Shown: in pieces, positions 1 to 12,746 of the stretch
Position numbering within the stretch: the stretch's first letter is position 1
Layout: each line of letters opens with the position of its first letter
NCBI RefSeq assembly: GCF_950023065.1
Contig: NC_088680.1
Span: 71,771,350-71,835,349, forward strand
DNA length: 64,000 nucleotides
Direction: 5' to 3'
From: Planococcus citri
Lineage: Eukaryota > Arthropoda > Insecta > Hemiptera > Pseudococcidae
Made by a program: the position numbers and the translations under genes
The notes under the pieces: model-generated
Databases searched by the model: none
Told to the model about the DNA's origin: nothing
What the model saw: only the letters and a program-made list of their open reading frames with translations

Positions 1-88
1 GATGATGATGATAATGATGATGATGACGATGGTGGTAATGTGGCTGATTCCGAAAGCGAAAGCTTGTTTTCGAGATTGAATTTTTGAT
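1..88 (+). repeat. GAT microsatellite at the window edge
   Basis: (GAT)n with AAT/GAC variants at 1-40. Read in frame it gives an acidic D/N run, then GGNVADSESESLFSRLNF and a stop at 86-88. Could be the tail of an exon from beyond the window, but the minus strand or non-coding repeat is equally possible. Confidence 0.35.
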
Positions 89-1202
89 ATTATATTTGGC
101 GGCACGAGCGATTTATTGGTCAGCTGTGTTCAGTACTGTACGATGAGTGAAAACGAATAAGGGGAGACAGAGGAGGCGCCACAATCGAAGGGCACTTTCA
201 CACGAATAATTATAGGTACCATACCTTACCTATATGTGCACAAATTTAGTTTACACATGTTAAGGTGGCTTGGCGTGGCCTTTCCAAGTTGCATCATTTT
301 TTGCGGTTCTCCCTCGAGGTGGTGTTTAATTAGCGTTGAGAAACCCGCCCTTGTTTATTGTTGTGATGGTGTTTTGGTTTACAACGATCGAGTATAATTT
401 CGCTGACACGTTTATAAAATTGTATGTACTACGAGTACTTCTACGAGTAATAGGTGTACTCGTACTCGTACCTTCGTCTACGGGTACGCGGCGGTCACCG
501 GTTCTATGACTTATTGCATTAGAGTAGAGAGGCATATCGATTCTGGAGAACCAGTGTCCACGACCTTGATTCGTAAAAATGACTTGTTCCGAAGGTGTAT
601 CTATCTAATTACGTTATTTAGACCAGTTTTTATATTATTTCGAGTTGCGAAGTCCCATATGTCCTACGATTTTTTTTTTTTTACCTCTACTTATTAGAAT
701 TATTAGTCTATATAAAGTCGAGGTTAAAACCAACTTTCGTGCATGTGCAGTTATGCAGTCTACTCGTATGTATATGTAGGTGGGTGATTGTTTTAGTGTT
801 TATGGCGAAATTACGCAATATGCAGTTTACGACTGATACACATAATATAACAGTACCTAATAATAATGAACAATACCGGTTTGCAAAACTTTGAATAAAT
901 TAAGATTAGGGTACATTACATACAATATGTTTAATTTATTAGTTTGCTAAAAAAAATCACAATGTATACCTCTACCTACACTTTGAATCAAGTTAGGCTT
1001 GAAAAAAGAGAAAAATCGGTAGTCTAGTGACCGAAAAAAAATCAAAATTTCATCCGATTGAGCTAGATTTTCCCTCGAATTGGTCGAAGGCAATTTAGAG
1101 TAGTTTTTGAGCAGTTCTTCAGCGTTCAACAAGGGATTTTTATGTTTCACACAAATTTCCAAGTCATTTTAAGGATGTTTCATACAATTTTTATCAGATT
1201 TT
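89..1202. other. No gene seen
   Basis: AT-rich, unique-looking sequence with scattered ACTCGTA/TACGAGT words. Open frames under 75 codons without features. Confidence 0.5.
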
Positions 1203-2020
1203 ATGAAATTTTACTTGAATTTCGTTAATTTTTGGTTACTTTTGATCAGGGATTTTTTTGTGGAGGCATGCGGCACAGAATTTCGAAAAATCGCTATAAA
1301 AACTAAAAAAAAGGCAAAAATTTGCGGGGAAAAATATGTATTACATAATTTGACAAAAAAGCTTTTTAGAAATTTTGTAAAAAAAAGACAGGTTTTTGTT
1401 TGTCAAACTTTGAAACAAAAAGATTACTTTTTATGCAAGCGAGGAAAAAATCAAGTTTATGCACGTTTTGGCAGGAAAAAAACACAAATTTCCTAGCAAT
1501 TTTAGCTAAAATTATGGCCATTTGACTATTAAACAAAAAGGGATAGGTACTTCTCGACAATTTTAACAAAAATGGACATTTTTTGATAATTGTGCCAGAA
1601 ATGGACTTTAATCGACTATTTTTCCAAAAATTGACCCATTTTGACAGCTCCCCCCACCTCTCTGAAATGGACAGTTTTTGATTTTTTTTTTTTTTTTGGT
1701 TGCAAAAACAGGAATTTTTGAGCAATTTTGGCAAAAATTGGTCTAATGTACACAATCTTGGCTATTTTGTGAAAAATTCACATTTTTTGACACTTTCCTC
1801 GCAAAATAAACTTTTTTTGACTTGGGCAAATTCGGAAAAAAATGAACCTTGCAAGCAAATTTGGCAGAAAACAAGACTTGGCAATTTCGAAACAAAAAGT
1901 GGGCTTTTCAAACAGATGAAGCGAAAATCAATTCTTTTTGGATATTTGTGGTGGGGTGGGAGGTAGGGCTTACAATAAATTATCGACTCGCAACTTTCAA
2001 GAATGAGCATGCCCCCCCCC
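1203..2020. repeat. RepD block 1
   Basis: Degenerate runs such as GGCAAAAATTGG, GAAACAAAAAGTGGGC and CAATTCTTTTTGGATATTTG ending in a G-rich patch and ACTCGCAACTTTCAAGAATG. The same landmarks recur near 31.3, 42.2 and 12.0 kb, so this is a true dispersed family. Apparent 90-130-codon open frames here are low-complexity K/F/Q artefacts. Confidence 0.75.
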
Positions 2021-2639
2021 CTCCCTAAAAAAGGAGTGATTGCATTTGCAATCATATTAATGCTTTTTTAAATGTTTGTTTAGGTGTCATTTTGATGCAG
2101 TGTTAACGTTTTTTCATGCATTTTATGTCGAATTATACGTATAATTTCATCTCCTTTTTTTTTACGATTTATTGTGATTTTTTGAAAAGATTTTAACGAT
2201 GTCTCGTGTATTTTTTTGAATTTTGTTAATTTTACCAAAATTACGTTCATCACATTTTGGCTATTTTTAATTTCGAAACTTTTTCAATATGCACGTGTTC
2301 GTGCAGTTTTATCAAATTAATTTTACTGCAATTTCATCATTTTTTGGTATAGGTACTTTTTAGTGTTCTCAATTCGTCTTTTTCTGTTTTGAAGTGATGC
2401 ACGAGATTTTTTATGCAATTTTAGATGAAATTTGTCAAATTATATCGTAATTTCATTGTGTTTGGCCGTTTGGGCAAACTCGAATGATTTTTTAATAATT
2501 ATTTTTTTCGGGGTTTTAAACCATCTTAACATGTTTTCAACTCTTTTTCATACATTTTTAGTAAATTTTACTCAATTTAAATGCTCCCTTCTCGTGGACC
2601 CATATCTACTCTACCGAGGCACCTCTGGAGCTTAAATTT
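2021..2639. other. No gene seen
   Basis: T-rich filler between RepD block 1 and RepB copy 1; a 10-bp C run near 2011-2020. Confidence 0.45.
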
Positions 2640-4010
2640 TCTCTGGTTGACTTTCGTCTTGATTTGGAAAGAGCATGTTCTAAAACCCCCAAATCCAAAT
2701 TTTCAGCTGCCCAAGTTCATTTTTCCATTTTTTGGCGAATTTTTGAAAATCCAAAATTGACTACATATTTTGGTGATTTATGCTTTTTTTTTAAAAAGTA
2801 CGTACTTGATCAGAAAAAATGTTCAAAATAGGTCCTAAAACTGATATTAACCCCTCAAATCAAAATTTCACCATTTCCAGCCATTCTGGAGCCTCCAGCG
2901 CTATTTTTCAATTTCTCCAGAATTCTGAATTTGCTCCAGAAGGCGTGAATATGAAGTTGGGCAGTTAAAAAACGAGTTGTGAGTTATACTCGACATGTTT
3001 AACGAATTTATCCACATTTGAGCCGATTCTGGAGCGGACACCTCAAGAGTGGTTTTTTGCCCAGGCTTTTTTTCAAAATAAAAATATTCTAAAATCAAAA
3101 AGTTCTCCTTTGCGAGAAAATTTTCAAAATTTGCGCGAATCGCAGTATTTTGTCCTGAACTAAGCCCACGAGGGCGAATTTCGCCATTTCCAGCTATTCT
3201 GGAGGCTCCAGCGCGATTTTTCAATTTCTTCAGAATTTTCAATTTGCTCCAGAAGGCGTGATTATGAAGTTGGGCAGCTAAAAATCGAGTTGTGAGTTAT
3301 ACTCGACATGTTTAACGAATTTATCCACATTTGAGCCGATTCTGGAGCGGACACCTCAAGAGTGGTTTTTTGACCAGGCTTTTTTTCAAAATAAGAATAT
3401 TCAAAAATCAAAAATTTCCCGTTTGTGAGAAAATTTATGAAATTTGCGCGATTCGCTGTATTTTGTCATTAATTAACCACACGAGAGCGAATTTCGCCAT
3501 TTCCAGCCTTTCTTGGGCCTCCCTTAAATTTTTGGATATTTTTATTATGAAAAAATCTGGTCAAAAAACCACTCTTGAGGTGTCCGCTCCAGAATATCGG
3601 CTCAAATGTGAATAAATTCGTTAAACAGTTCGAGTATAACACACAACTCGATTTTTAGCTGCCCAACTTCATATTCACACCCTCTGGAGCAAATTCAAAA
3701 TTCTGGAGAAATTGAAAAATAGCACTGGAGGCTCCAGAATGGCTGGAAATGGTGAAATTTGGATTTGAGGGGTTAATATCAGTTTTAGGACTTATTTTCA
3801 ACATTTTTACTAATCAAGTACGTACTTTTTTAAAAAAAAAAATATAAATCACCAAAATAGTCAATTTTGGATTTTCAAAAAATCGCCAAAAATGGAAAAA
3901 TGAACTTGGGCAGCTGAAAATTTGGATTTGGGGGTTTTAGAACATGCTCTTTCCAAAAATCGCGGTCCCGTTCAAATCGGAGGCGGACACCTCAAGAGGT
4001 TCCCTTGTAA
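2640..4010. mobile_element. RepB copy 1, older and missing its left terminus
   Basis: Shares the interior of RepB copy 2 (TTTGGAAAGAGCATGTTC, CACCTCAAGAGTGGTTTTTT, TTCTGGAGCCTCCAGCGC) in inverted arrangement. The right end TCAAGAGGTTCCCTTG at about 3995-4010 is intact. The expected left terminus is replaced by diverged sequence around 2580-2640 (TCTGGAGCTTAAATTTTCTC). No coding potential. Confidence 0.75.
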
Positions 4011-5429
4011 GTAGCCCATAGAACTACAAGTACGAGCAAAAATGAATGCAAACGCACTCGAAACAAGTCATGTATACCTACAGTGCAATGATTCTCATCT
4101 ATGATCTATACTTAGGTAGCCGTAGCACATACGAGCTCGGTAACAAGGTAAAAATAATGATAACAATATCAACGAAATGCACGCAGTCTTATGATGGGCA
4201 CGTAACATATCTATGTACGATTAAGTAGAAGTACATGGCTTGGCTACTCGTACTCGTAGTACATGGCTTCGGCTATGGTACATGCATAGACGTACCATAC
4301 GTCGTACACATACAGGTGCTGGAAACCTTTCTCTTCCGGAGTAAATGTGCGTTTAGAAGTTGTCAGCAGCGATGTTTGCGTCTTGTCTCGTCTCGCGCCT
4401 CACCTCATCTAATGTATTCAGGAAGATGCAAATATCAAAACCTATCCATCTCGTCGCGCTGCAGACTGTCCAAGTAGCGAGAAAGTTCCTCAACTAGGCG
4501 GCGCGGTGAGGCGTTTGAATTCCTTCCAAAAAAAAGAGAGGAACAATAAAACAACGCTGATTTGACGGAAGTTCGTGGCGAATTTCGAAAAACAAAAACC
4601 ATTTGATCGTACATAAATCATGGAAACAAACGACAAATGAAACGGTGGTGTGGCGCGAATACGATGATGGAGAAAATTGCACTGCGCAGCGCAGCGCAGT
4701 GACAGTGGCGCGAAAGTTGACAAAATTCAAACCAGTTGTTAAACGAAACGTGTTTAGGAAATACCTCGGTCGAGTCTCCGGATTCTCACATAGCGCTGCA
4801 AAAGAGACCTTACCTAATGAGTAATAATAAAAGCCGAAAATACGATCGACCTGTACCAAGCTTGAACCCGGAATGAAAGCTTGTTTTCGACGTGTTCCGA
4901 CGGTTAAAGTTCATCCAACTGTGCGTGGCGTGCGATGCAGATGCCGATGCTCGATGCTCGATGCTGGAGCCGAAGCCGGCGCGTCTCGTCGATAATTATT
5001 GTATGTACGAGTAGTTCGCCGAAGCTCGTATAATATGGAAATGTTTCGTGATTCAGCCATAAAATTTTTGAAGCTCGCACTGCCCATGTCTTGTACAGAT
5101 CCAGACCACTGACCGGACGTGATTTCCTAGTACATCGTATTGTACGTACGTACTCGTACGTCGACGATAAATTTATGTAATCGATGAATGTACGGGTACT
5201 ATACGGATTATGATGTATGTGCTTGGCATACACAATATCCAATTAAAGTCTTGTTCCTCGTGAAATAGTTTTCAGCAATCAGATCGGAAATGTATCGGTA
5301 TCTGTCGATGTTGAGTGTGTATGTGTTCACTGCTCAGTGTGCTGTGTAATAGCAGGCTAGGCTTGGGAACATTCACTCAAATTTACTATGTACTCACCGT
5401 TTCGACTTTGTCTCCTCAGAATATTTTTC
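4011..5429. other. No gene seen, unique sequence
   Basis: Higher GC than the repeats, with TACGTACGTACTCGTACG-type words and a CAGCGCAGCGCAG run near 4686-4700. Overlapping open frames on both strands near 4490-4860 have no domain. Could hold enhancers. Confidence 0.45.
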
Positions 5430-8290
5430 AGAAATGAACCTCCCCTTCCGGCGTTTTAAACCACCCTCAAAAGTTTACAATATTTTGTTGGACAGGCTCA
5501 TTATCATTGATAATAATCAAGGACAATGTCGAAGAGGAGTTGATTTTTCGATTTTTGACGAATTTTTTGAAAATGGGCTAATTACTATGAAAATGCATCT
5601 GAATATCGAAGTCGACCTCCTGAATCAATTGCCCCCATTTTCGAACTAATCTAAAGCCCAGCAAAAGTTGGACTGTTCTTTGGCGATTTCAAATCGCTTC
5701 AGAAGGTTTTGTGATCAACTTCGACCGCTGAAAATTTACGAGTAATCCTGTCATAAGTTCGACTTTCTGCAATTCATACAGACAGGTCATCGCAAATCCA
5801 AGGAGGCTGGTTGAAACATGCATTTTTACGAGTTGGACATCTCAAATTTTGAAAAAATTCTAAAATCGTCCGAAATTAATTTTTCTAGCGCAGTCGAATA
5901 ACAGAAACTTTTCTGGAAGCTTTGAATCGCCTCGAAAATGGTTGCAATCGATTCGGGGGACCGACTTTGGAACAGAAATGGAATTTCAGCTTTTCATGGG
6001 CAGATTGACTCTTTGGCTATTTTCAAAAATTATCCAAAAAATCGAAAAATGTACTTTTTGGTCAAATTTGCCTTTGAAGTGTGAATGACTCAAAAGTTCA
6101 GCTCAATCAGAATAAACAAGTATCTTATGCGGTGATAGGTCCTAAAGTTGATTTTAGGCTGTACTGTTTTTATGGCACTTTTTAAAAATTTGGAAACACC
6201 GAAATACGGATGAACGTCTCAGAACGGCTTGAATCCGCCTTCGATCGACTTAGCATGTTGAAATTAAAGTATAAAGTTTGTAAATTTCAGCTTTCCAGCT
6301 TCATTGGGTAAAATTTTTTTGTGGAAATTCCAACTTTAAAAAATCTAGTGGAAGCTCCAGAATTGCTCAAAACACTTCGAAACTATTTCCAATCGATTTG
6401 AAGGGTCGAAAATAAAGTACACATCAAATGACAGCTTTTCAAGTCGATTTGGTAAAATTTTGATTTTTTTTGCTTTCATTTTTGGCCCCATTTCAATTTT
6501 TGAAAATTCATCAAAAAACAAAAAAAAAATGCACTTTAGTTTCTGAAATTTCAACCAGTGATGTAATTTTATGCGTTCATTCGATTTAGCTGTAAATTTC
6601 AGTTTTTCAAAATTTTGTGGAAAAAGCATTCAAAAATCTGCTCGAGTCTCCAGAGCCACTTGAAACGGTCCGAGGGGTCAAAAATAGGCTACGTACTCGT
6701 AGATGCAAAATTTCCGTTTTCTTGGTTAATTTGGTAAAATTTTGATTTTTCCAAATTTTTTGCTCACAATCAGATTTGTTTTTTAAAAATTCATCAAAAA
6801 TCGGAAAATGCTCTTTGAGAACCTACCAAACGTTATATCTACAGTGACCTGTTTTTGCATGTTCTTTCGATTTAGATTTGTTCTGTTCAAACATTGTTCT
6901 GTCAGTTGTAAAAAGTACCTCTCTTGTTGATAAAATTGAAGATTTCTTTACAAAATTGAAGAATTTTTGAAATATTGTCGAATTTGGAAAACTTCAAAGG
7001 AAATTATTAGAGATGTCTGCTTTCGATTTTAACGAGAATATGATTTTTGAAAAAAGCATAATCTGATAGGTATGTATTCTTTTTACTAAAATTTCAACTC
7101 TTCGAATTTATGTTTGGATTTTCGGTAAGCTTTTGAAAATCCAGAAATGGATATTCTTGAAATTCGTGCTTTTTTTAAATACACATTTTCTGTGGAAAAT
7201 AATGAAAATCAGTTTTGAAGCTATTAATATTGACCCCCCCCCCCCCCATTCCTAACGCATTCCACCATTTTAGAGCTTCCTGTAGGATTTCTATTTTTCC
7301 AAAATTTTTGAAATTATTGTGTTTTTGGCGAGTTTTTGAAAATCCTAGAATAGAGATTTCTTGAAATTTGCAGTTTTCATGTGACATGTCACTTCGCCAT
7401 TTGATTGTCACTCCTGTACTTCGGTTGATTTTAGGAAAAAAATGGCGATTCGCCAAATTCCCAAAAATTTCTTGGAAAATTTTTGGTTTGTCGAATTTTT
7501 AGTTTCTGTTGATCATGAAGAATACTCGAGCCTTGAGACCGAGGAGCCCACAGGGAATTCTAAATGGTTCAAATTATGAGTAAATGTGTTGAGCGCGTTG
7601 AAATTAAGCCTGAACTCGATTTTTAACTGGCCCAATTAGGTACCTAGATATGTAATTTTCATAAATTCAAAAGTATTTTTAAAAAAAAAACAAAATCGCC
7701 CTGGAGGCTTTAAAATGGCCAAAAATGAGTAAATTCGAATCCGTAGGGTTGGTTTTAGGGAAGATACCAGCATTCGCATAAATTCTCAAAATTCCTCTAC
7801 GAATGAACATTTTTTTTTCAATTTTTCAATTTTTTACCTGATTCAAAAAATATGGGAAATGCTTGCCTAGAAATCTCTCAAACTTTAAACAGGTTGAAAA
7901 TGAGCCATCCAAAAACTCTTTACTTTTAGCTGCCCAAATTAATTTTCACAACGTCTAGAGAAATTCTAAAATCCTGGAAAACTCGAAAATCGTGCTGTAG
8001 GCTCCAGAATTGCTGAAAATGTTGAAATTTTGGGTAGGTTAGTCGATATTACTTTTATAGAACGGATTCAAAGAAGAACCATGCATTTGAGAAATCGTAG
8101 TTCTGAATTTTCAAAAATTTTCAAAAAATAAATTTTTGATTATGAGAGTTTCACATCAGGCTCTCTTTAAAAATCACTGTTCTAATTTTTTTTAAAATTA
8201 ATTTAGGGAAGGTTTTGTCTGTCCGTGTGTGTGTTTTGGGGGGGGGGGGTTAAATGCTGTTCTCCAAGTTTATCACAAAATACAGAAGAA
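5430..8290. repeat. RepE: decayed RepA/RepB-related sequence
   Basis: Recognisable modules are GTTCTTTCGATTTAGATTTG, CAATCGATTTG, GGTAAAATTTTGATTTTT and TAGGCTCCAGAATTGCTG. They share order with RepA arms and, after about 7500, with RepB. Termini and symmetry are lost. Poly-C at about 7233-7247 and poly-G at about 8239-8249. No gene. Confidence 0.6.
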
Positions 8291-11159
8291 TTATCATCAA
8301 AATGAGTGAACAATAATTTAGAAAATTATATTTACAATGCAAATTTTCACACATTGACACATTTTTGGATTCCTTCAGGGCAGGGTGTGTGGTCGTGGTC
8401 GAGTCCTTTTAACTCTTATGTGAATAAGCCGCTAGTTTTTTCTGATATTTTTGCCCCACATCCTCTTCTTACGTATTTTCTATTAGGTTTTCTTATTGTT
8501 TGAGGAAATTTCATTATTTTCCGCGTGTGTTATTATATTTTTGCCCTCCCCCCCGCGCCCAGTTACAGCGACTTGTGCCGCTTGTGGGGTGAATTTAATT
8601 ATGATGAAAGCTACATTAGATACAGTATGGTTGAAGTTTTTACCATAATAATCAGGGTCGCGATTATTCTCCAAAGGTTTGTCCCTTTTTGTGTTTTGCT
8701 TATAGTTTGTATGGTGTCACCCTTTGCGAATTGCAAACCCTTTTAATCATTTTACCGTAAGTACGTTGTACGAGTGTTGCGGCGGCGGTCGCTATACTCG
8801 TAGATGACCTTGGGTGCCGGTGTTAATTTTTCAAAGTCTTATTTCGATTTACGAGCGTATTAATATACGGGGATCGTGTGTCGTACAATCGTACAGTACA
8901 TACGAGTATATCGATGTACAAAAGTGTGTGTTTACGATAATTATAAACTTTTTACTTTGACGAATGATACGAGGTGGAATTTTCTAATTGTAAGCTTCGC
9001 TATATTCGATATTAACGACTTTCTCCTACTCGTACTAGCGTGCGTATTTGTAGATGGTACTTGTAGCCATATCGGAAGTAAACGGACGCGTGTTTCTGTT
9101 TACTCGACTGCACCGAGTTACCTACCAATTGTAATAAGCACTAAGCAGATACTCGTATGTAATAACGTTACGCTTACACTTACGCTTGGCGATTAAAAAA
9201 AGCTTTTCGACAATTTACGTATATACGTACCTTCATGATTACGACTGGCGTAAATGGATGATTAACGTGTGTGTGTGTGAAAGATATCGAACCAAACACC
9301 AAGTAAATCGAACGCACTAATCAATTAATCAATCAATTAATTAATTAAAAAGTCACCACAAAATCACGATCACTGTGATAAAAACCGACGAGTGTGGAAC
9401 ATTGATAAATCGACGCGATTTATTACTCGTGTGTATTTTAGCGGCGGCGCGAAAATGTCGATAATAAATGGCGACGAATCGATAAGTCACATTTACCCGG
9501 CGATCACTGGATCAGTGGATCAGTGGTCAGCGCGAACACTACGAGAGCTGGAGAAGACGAAGACGAAGACGAAGGCGAAGGCACTACACGCAGGGCGCAC
9601 CAACAACTAGAATTTGTTCGTATGTCGCTTTTGGTTTTTGCTGGTTCGCAGAGCGATGCAAAAGTGGCGGGTGTGCGGTAAGCGGTACTATATGGCAGTG
9701 GCGATGGCGATGGCGGCGTTTATTAGTAAAGTAGCGAAAATTCCGACGTCTTGTGGCGTATGTGTGCTTTTATTTTCACCCCTCTACCGCCTACAGGAAT
9801 ACGTGCCACACATTGTTGCAACTTATAACCAGTATCTTGCGTAGTAGATATGAGACAGTTAATGAAAGTAAGTTTTTAAATTCTCCTTTCTCTCCATTAA
9901 TCTGCGCACCGTCCGACGACTATCGCAGCGCAGCGCAGCGAGCGAGGAGCCCCCAGTGGCCGTTGGCCGCAATGGCCACGCGGGCAGGGGCACAGACGCG
10001 TCTATTTACACGCAAATTAATGACCGCGCGACGTCTGCTGAGTTGCGCCCAGCTGGTATGGTAAGGCATGGCATGAAGCGGGGTGGCTTACCTTACTAGT
10101 AGGACTACTGCTACTACATTCGTATACTCGTAGTTATGTAGTTGTATGTACCTATTACAGCAGAATCGCTGACCATCTTCATACGCCATACGTAGGTATT
10201 ACGTGTGTTACGCGGTAACGGGATTGGCGCCCGAAAATTACCGTGGAAGATGACTCGTCTCACAAGATTGTGTGGTATGGGTATTGGGTATGCCTTTGGC
10301 CTTTGCGGCATACAGCATACCCCAACGTACGAGGTAACTGGACGCACAAATATGCGAACGCCGGCGCTAATGTGACTTTGACTTCTCCGAGTAGCTTACG
10401 ATGACCTTTCCCAAGGGGTAGAATAATGGAATTTTTCGTATGTACTTTGACTCGTCAAGAACACTGGATTATTGGTGCCATACCTTAGCGGAAAATTTTA
10501 CCAATTTTCAATTCCTGCTCTTGCAAAGGCTTCGAACAGACACGAGATGAACGCCGTCGATGGAGAAGGTCGCGTCGAGCGCCAGTGCCAGCGCCACTTA
10601 TGTAATCGGCGCGCATGTGTCCTCATTTATTACCTCGGTTAGATGGTGTCCTCTTCGGCTCTTCGTCTTCGATGCTGTGTCAAAGGAAGTAATCCATTGT
10701 TATACGTGTGTATACAACACCTTATCTTGTCGCGCCTGTTGACATAATGATGTTGCTACCGCGAAGCGGTGCAATTACACGCAGTTGTATCAGAAGCGTG
10801 GTGAAAGATCTTTGATCCCATTAAAACAATCTTAATTGACGATTCCGACATAGCAGAGAATTTATTCTCGCGACAAGTTTTTTTTTCTTCTGCACTGGCG
10901 TTTGCTTGGCTATTTTTTTTCCCGAGGAGAATCACGACTACGATTATGTGAGGCGAAAAAGAAGAAAGATGTGACAGTTCAGTGGTAAATGGCATTTCAC
11001 GATTGAAGCTTGAAATTCCGTATGTTGAACAAGAATTCCAAAATTAATTTTCCAAGCACGGGGGGTATTTGTCAAATTCCATAGAAAGGCACAAAAGGAG
11101 AAGAGAAGGGAGGTTCGTAAGGGGGTTTGGTTCCACATTTTTCAAAATTTGTTCATCTG
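8291..11159. other. No gene seen; one CpG-rich patch
   Basis: Unique sequence. A G+C and CpG-rich patch at about 9900-10060 (CAGCGCAGCGCAGCGAGCGA) stands out, and a GACGAAGACGAAGACGAAGG run lies near 9556. Open frames to 106 codons have no recognisable homology. A distal regulatory island or untranslated exon cannot be excluded. Confidence 0.4.
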
Positions 11160-11860
11160 ACCGCTCTATAGGGCCATTTACAGTTTTCAATTTTTGGAAA
11201 ATTTTTTAAAATCCAAAATTATTAACTATACCTATTTTTTAAAAATATTACGTAAAAGTGATGGACATTGGTCATAATTTATCAAACTACTTATTATCGA
11301 CTCTCTAGAACCAAAATGTCAGCATTACATGGCCATTCTGATTTCTCCAGAATTTTAAAATCGTCTTCAAAAGGCGTAAGCATCAATTTGGGTGGCTGAT
11401 CCTCGACCTGTGTACAGCCCACAGGGTTTATCCACATTTGAGTCAATTTCCTGGTGAACACCATAGCTGCGTTTTTTTGACCAGCATATTTAGTTGGCAC
11501 AAAAAAATTCCAAAAATCAAAATTTTCCCTTTCACGTGGAAATTTTTAAAATTTGTATAAATGGTGGCCGTATTTTGTCTAAAGCTTACCCCTTTCATTA
11601 AAATTTTTCCAGATTTTTTTAATTTCTCCAGAAGGGCTAGAAATTAATTTTGCTTTCTAATAAAAATCTGAGTGGGGGGGGGGTTATTTTCGACCTATTC
11701 AACGAAATTGATTCAAATGCGGATACATCATTTGAATAGGTCGAAGATGAGCTACAAATCGATTTTTAGCTGCCCAAATTGATTCCCAAGCCTTGTGGAT
11801 GAATTTTAAAATTCTTGAAAACTCGAAAACCGAGCTGAAGACTGGTGAGGAAAAGTTGAT
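11160..11860. repeat. Diverged RepB fragment
   Basis: TTTATCCACATTTGAGTCAA, TTTTTTTGACCAGC and TTTAGCTGCCCAAATTG are RepB interior modules in the same order, heavily mutated. Confidence 0.6.
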
Positions 11861-12019
11861 GAAATATTATAATTATAAAATCCATTAAAGCGATATATTA
11901 CCTTCTAATATGTGAACAGTGAAATGAAAATCATCAAAAAGTGGTAAAAGTTTTTGTAAAATTTGACAAAAATTGCGCGGAAAAGTGTTAATATATAGGC
12001 CTTTTTTGTTACTTGTTTT

Positions 12020-12610
12020 TTTGGGGTCGTGCTAATTCCTGAAAGTTGCGAGTTTATGATTTTTGCCTCCTCCCCCACCACACCCCACACCGAAAAAATT
12101 GATTTATGCGTGATCTATTTTTAAAAAACATTTTTTTTGTTCTAAAATTGCCCACCAAAAATTTGTTTTTTTTGCCAAACTTGCTTAAAAAAGTTCATGC
12201 TTTTTTTCACCAATTTTGCCCAACTCAGAAGAAAGTGTCAAAAAGCGAAGTTGTTATGTTTTTTCGTCAAAATTCTCAGGAAGTGGGTTTTTTGATAAAA
12301 TAATCAAATAGGTAGGTTGTTGTAATTTATGCTTTTTTTTGTCAAAACATTCAAAAAGCACCGATTTTTGCTTTGCTTGCCTAGAAAGTCTGCTTTTTGT
12401 TTCATAGTTTTCCAATCAAAAGTACTGTTTTTTTTTCTTCTTTTTTTTTTACAGTGTTGCTTAAAACGCTTATTTTGTCAAATTTTATTTCCCCCAAATT
12501 CTTTTATATTTTTTACTTTTATAGAGATTTTTCGTTATTTTTGACATTTCCTTTGGAGACATTGGAAAATGTACTCCGACAAAAAAAGCCCCGAAAAATT
12601 ATTAACTAGC
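12020..12610. repeat. RepD block 2
   Basis: Opposite orientation to block 1: GCTAATTCCTGAAAGTTGCG, then TTTTTTGTTCTAAAATTGCC and GCCTAGAAAGTCTGC. Ends about 135 bp before RepA copy 1. Confidence 0.72.
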
Positions 12611-12746
12611 TCCGAAATCATTGACAATCAACCAAACATGAATAAATATCAGTAAAATTTGGCAAAAATTCCATAAAAGGTATTAAAAAGCATTTAAAAA
12701 CAGTAAACACACAAAACGAATCAAAATGACCGTAACCCACCTAATA

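Noticed and set aside
1..88. C-terminal exon of a neighbouring gene
   Set aside because: Only 28 codons of microsatellite-derived acidic sequence are visible, with no splice site in view; kept only as a repeat with a note.
1366..1755. 129-codon minus open frame rich in K, F, N and C
   Set aside because: Lies in RepD low-complexity DNA, with similarly composed frames in other RepD blocks on either strand.
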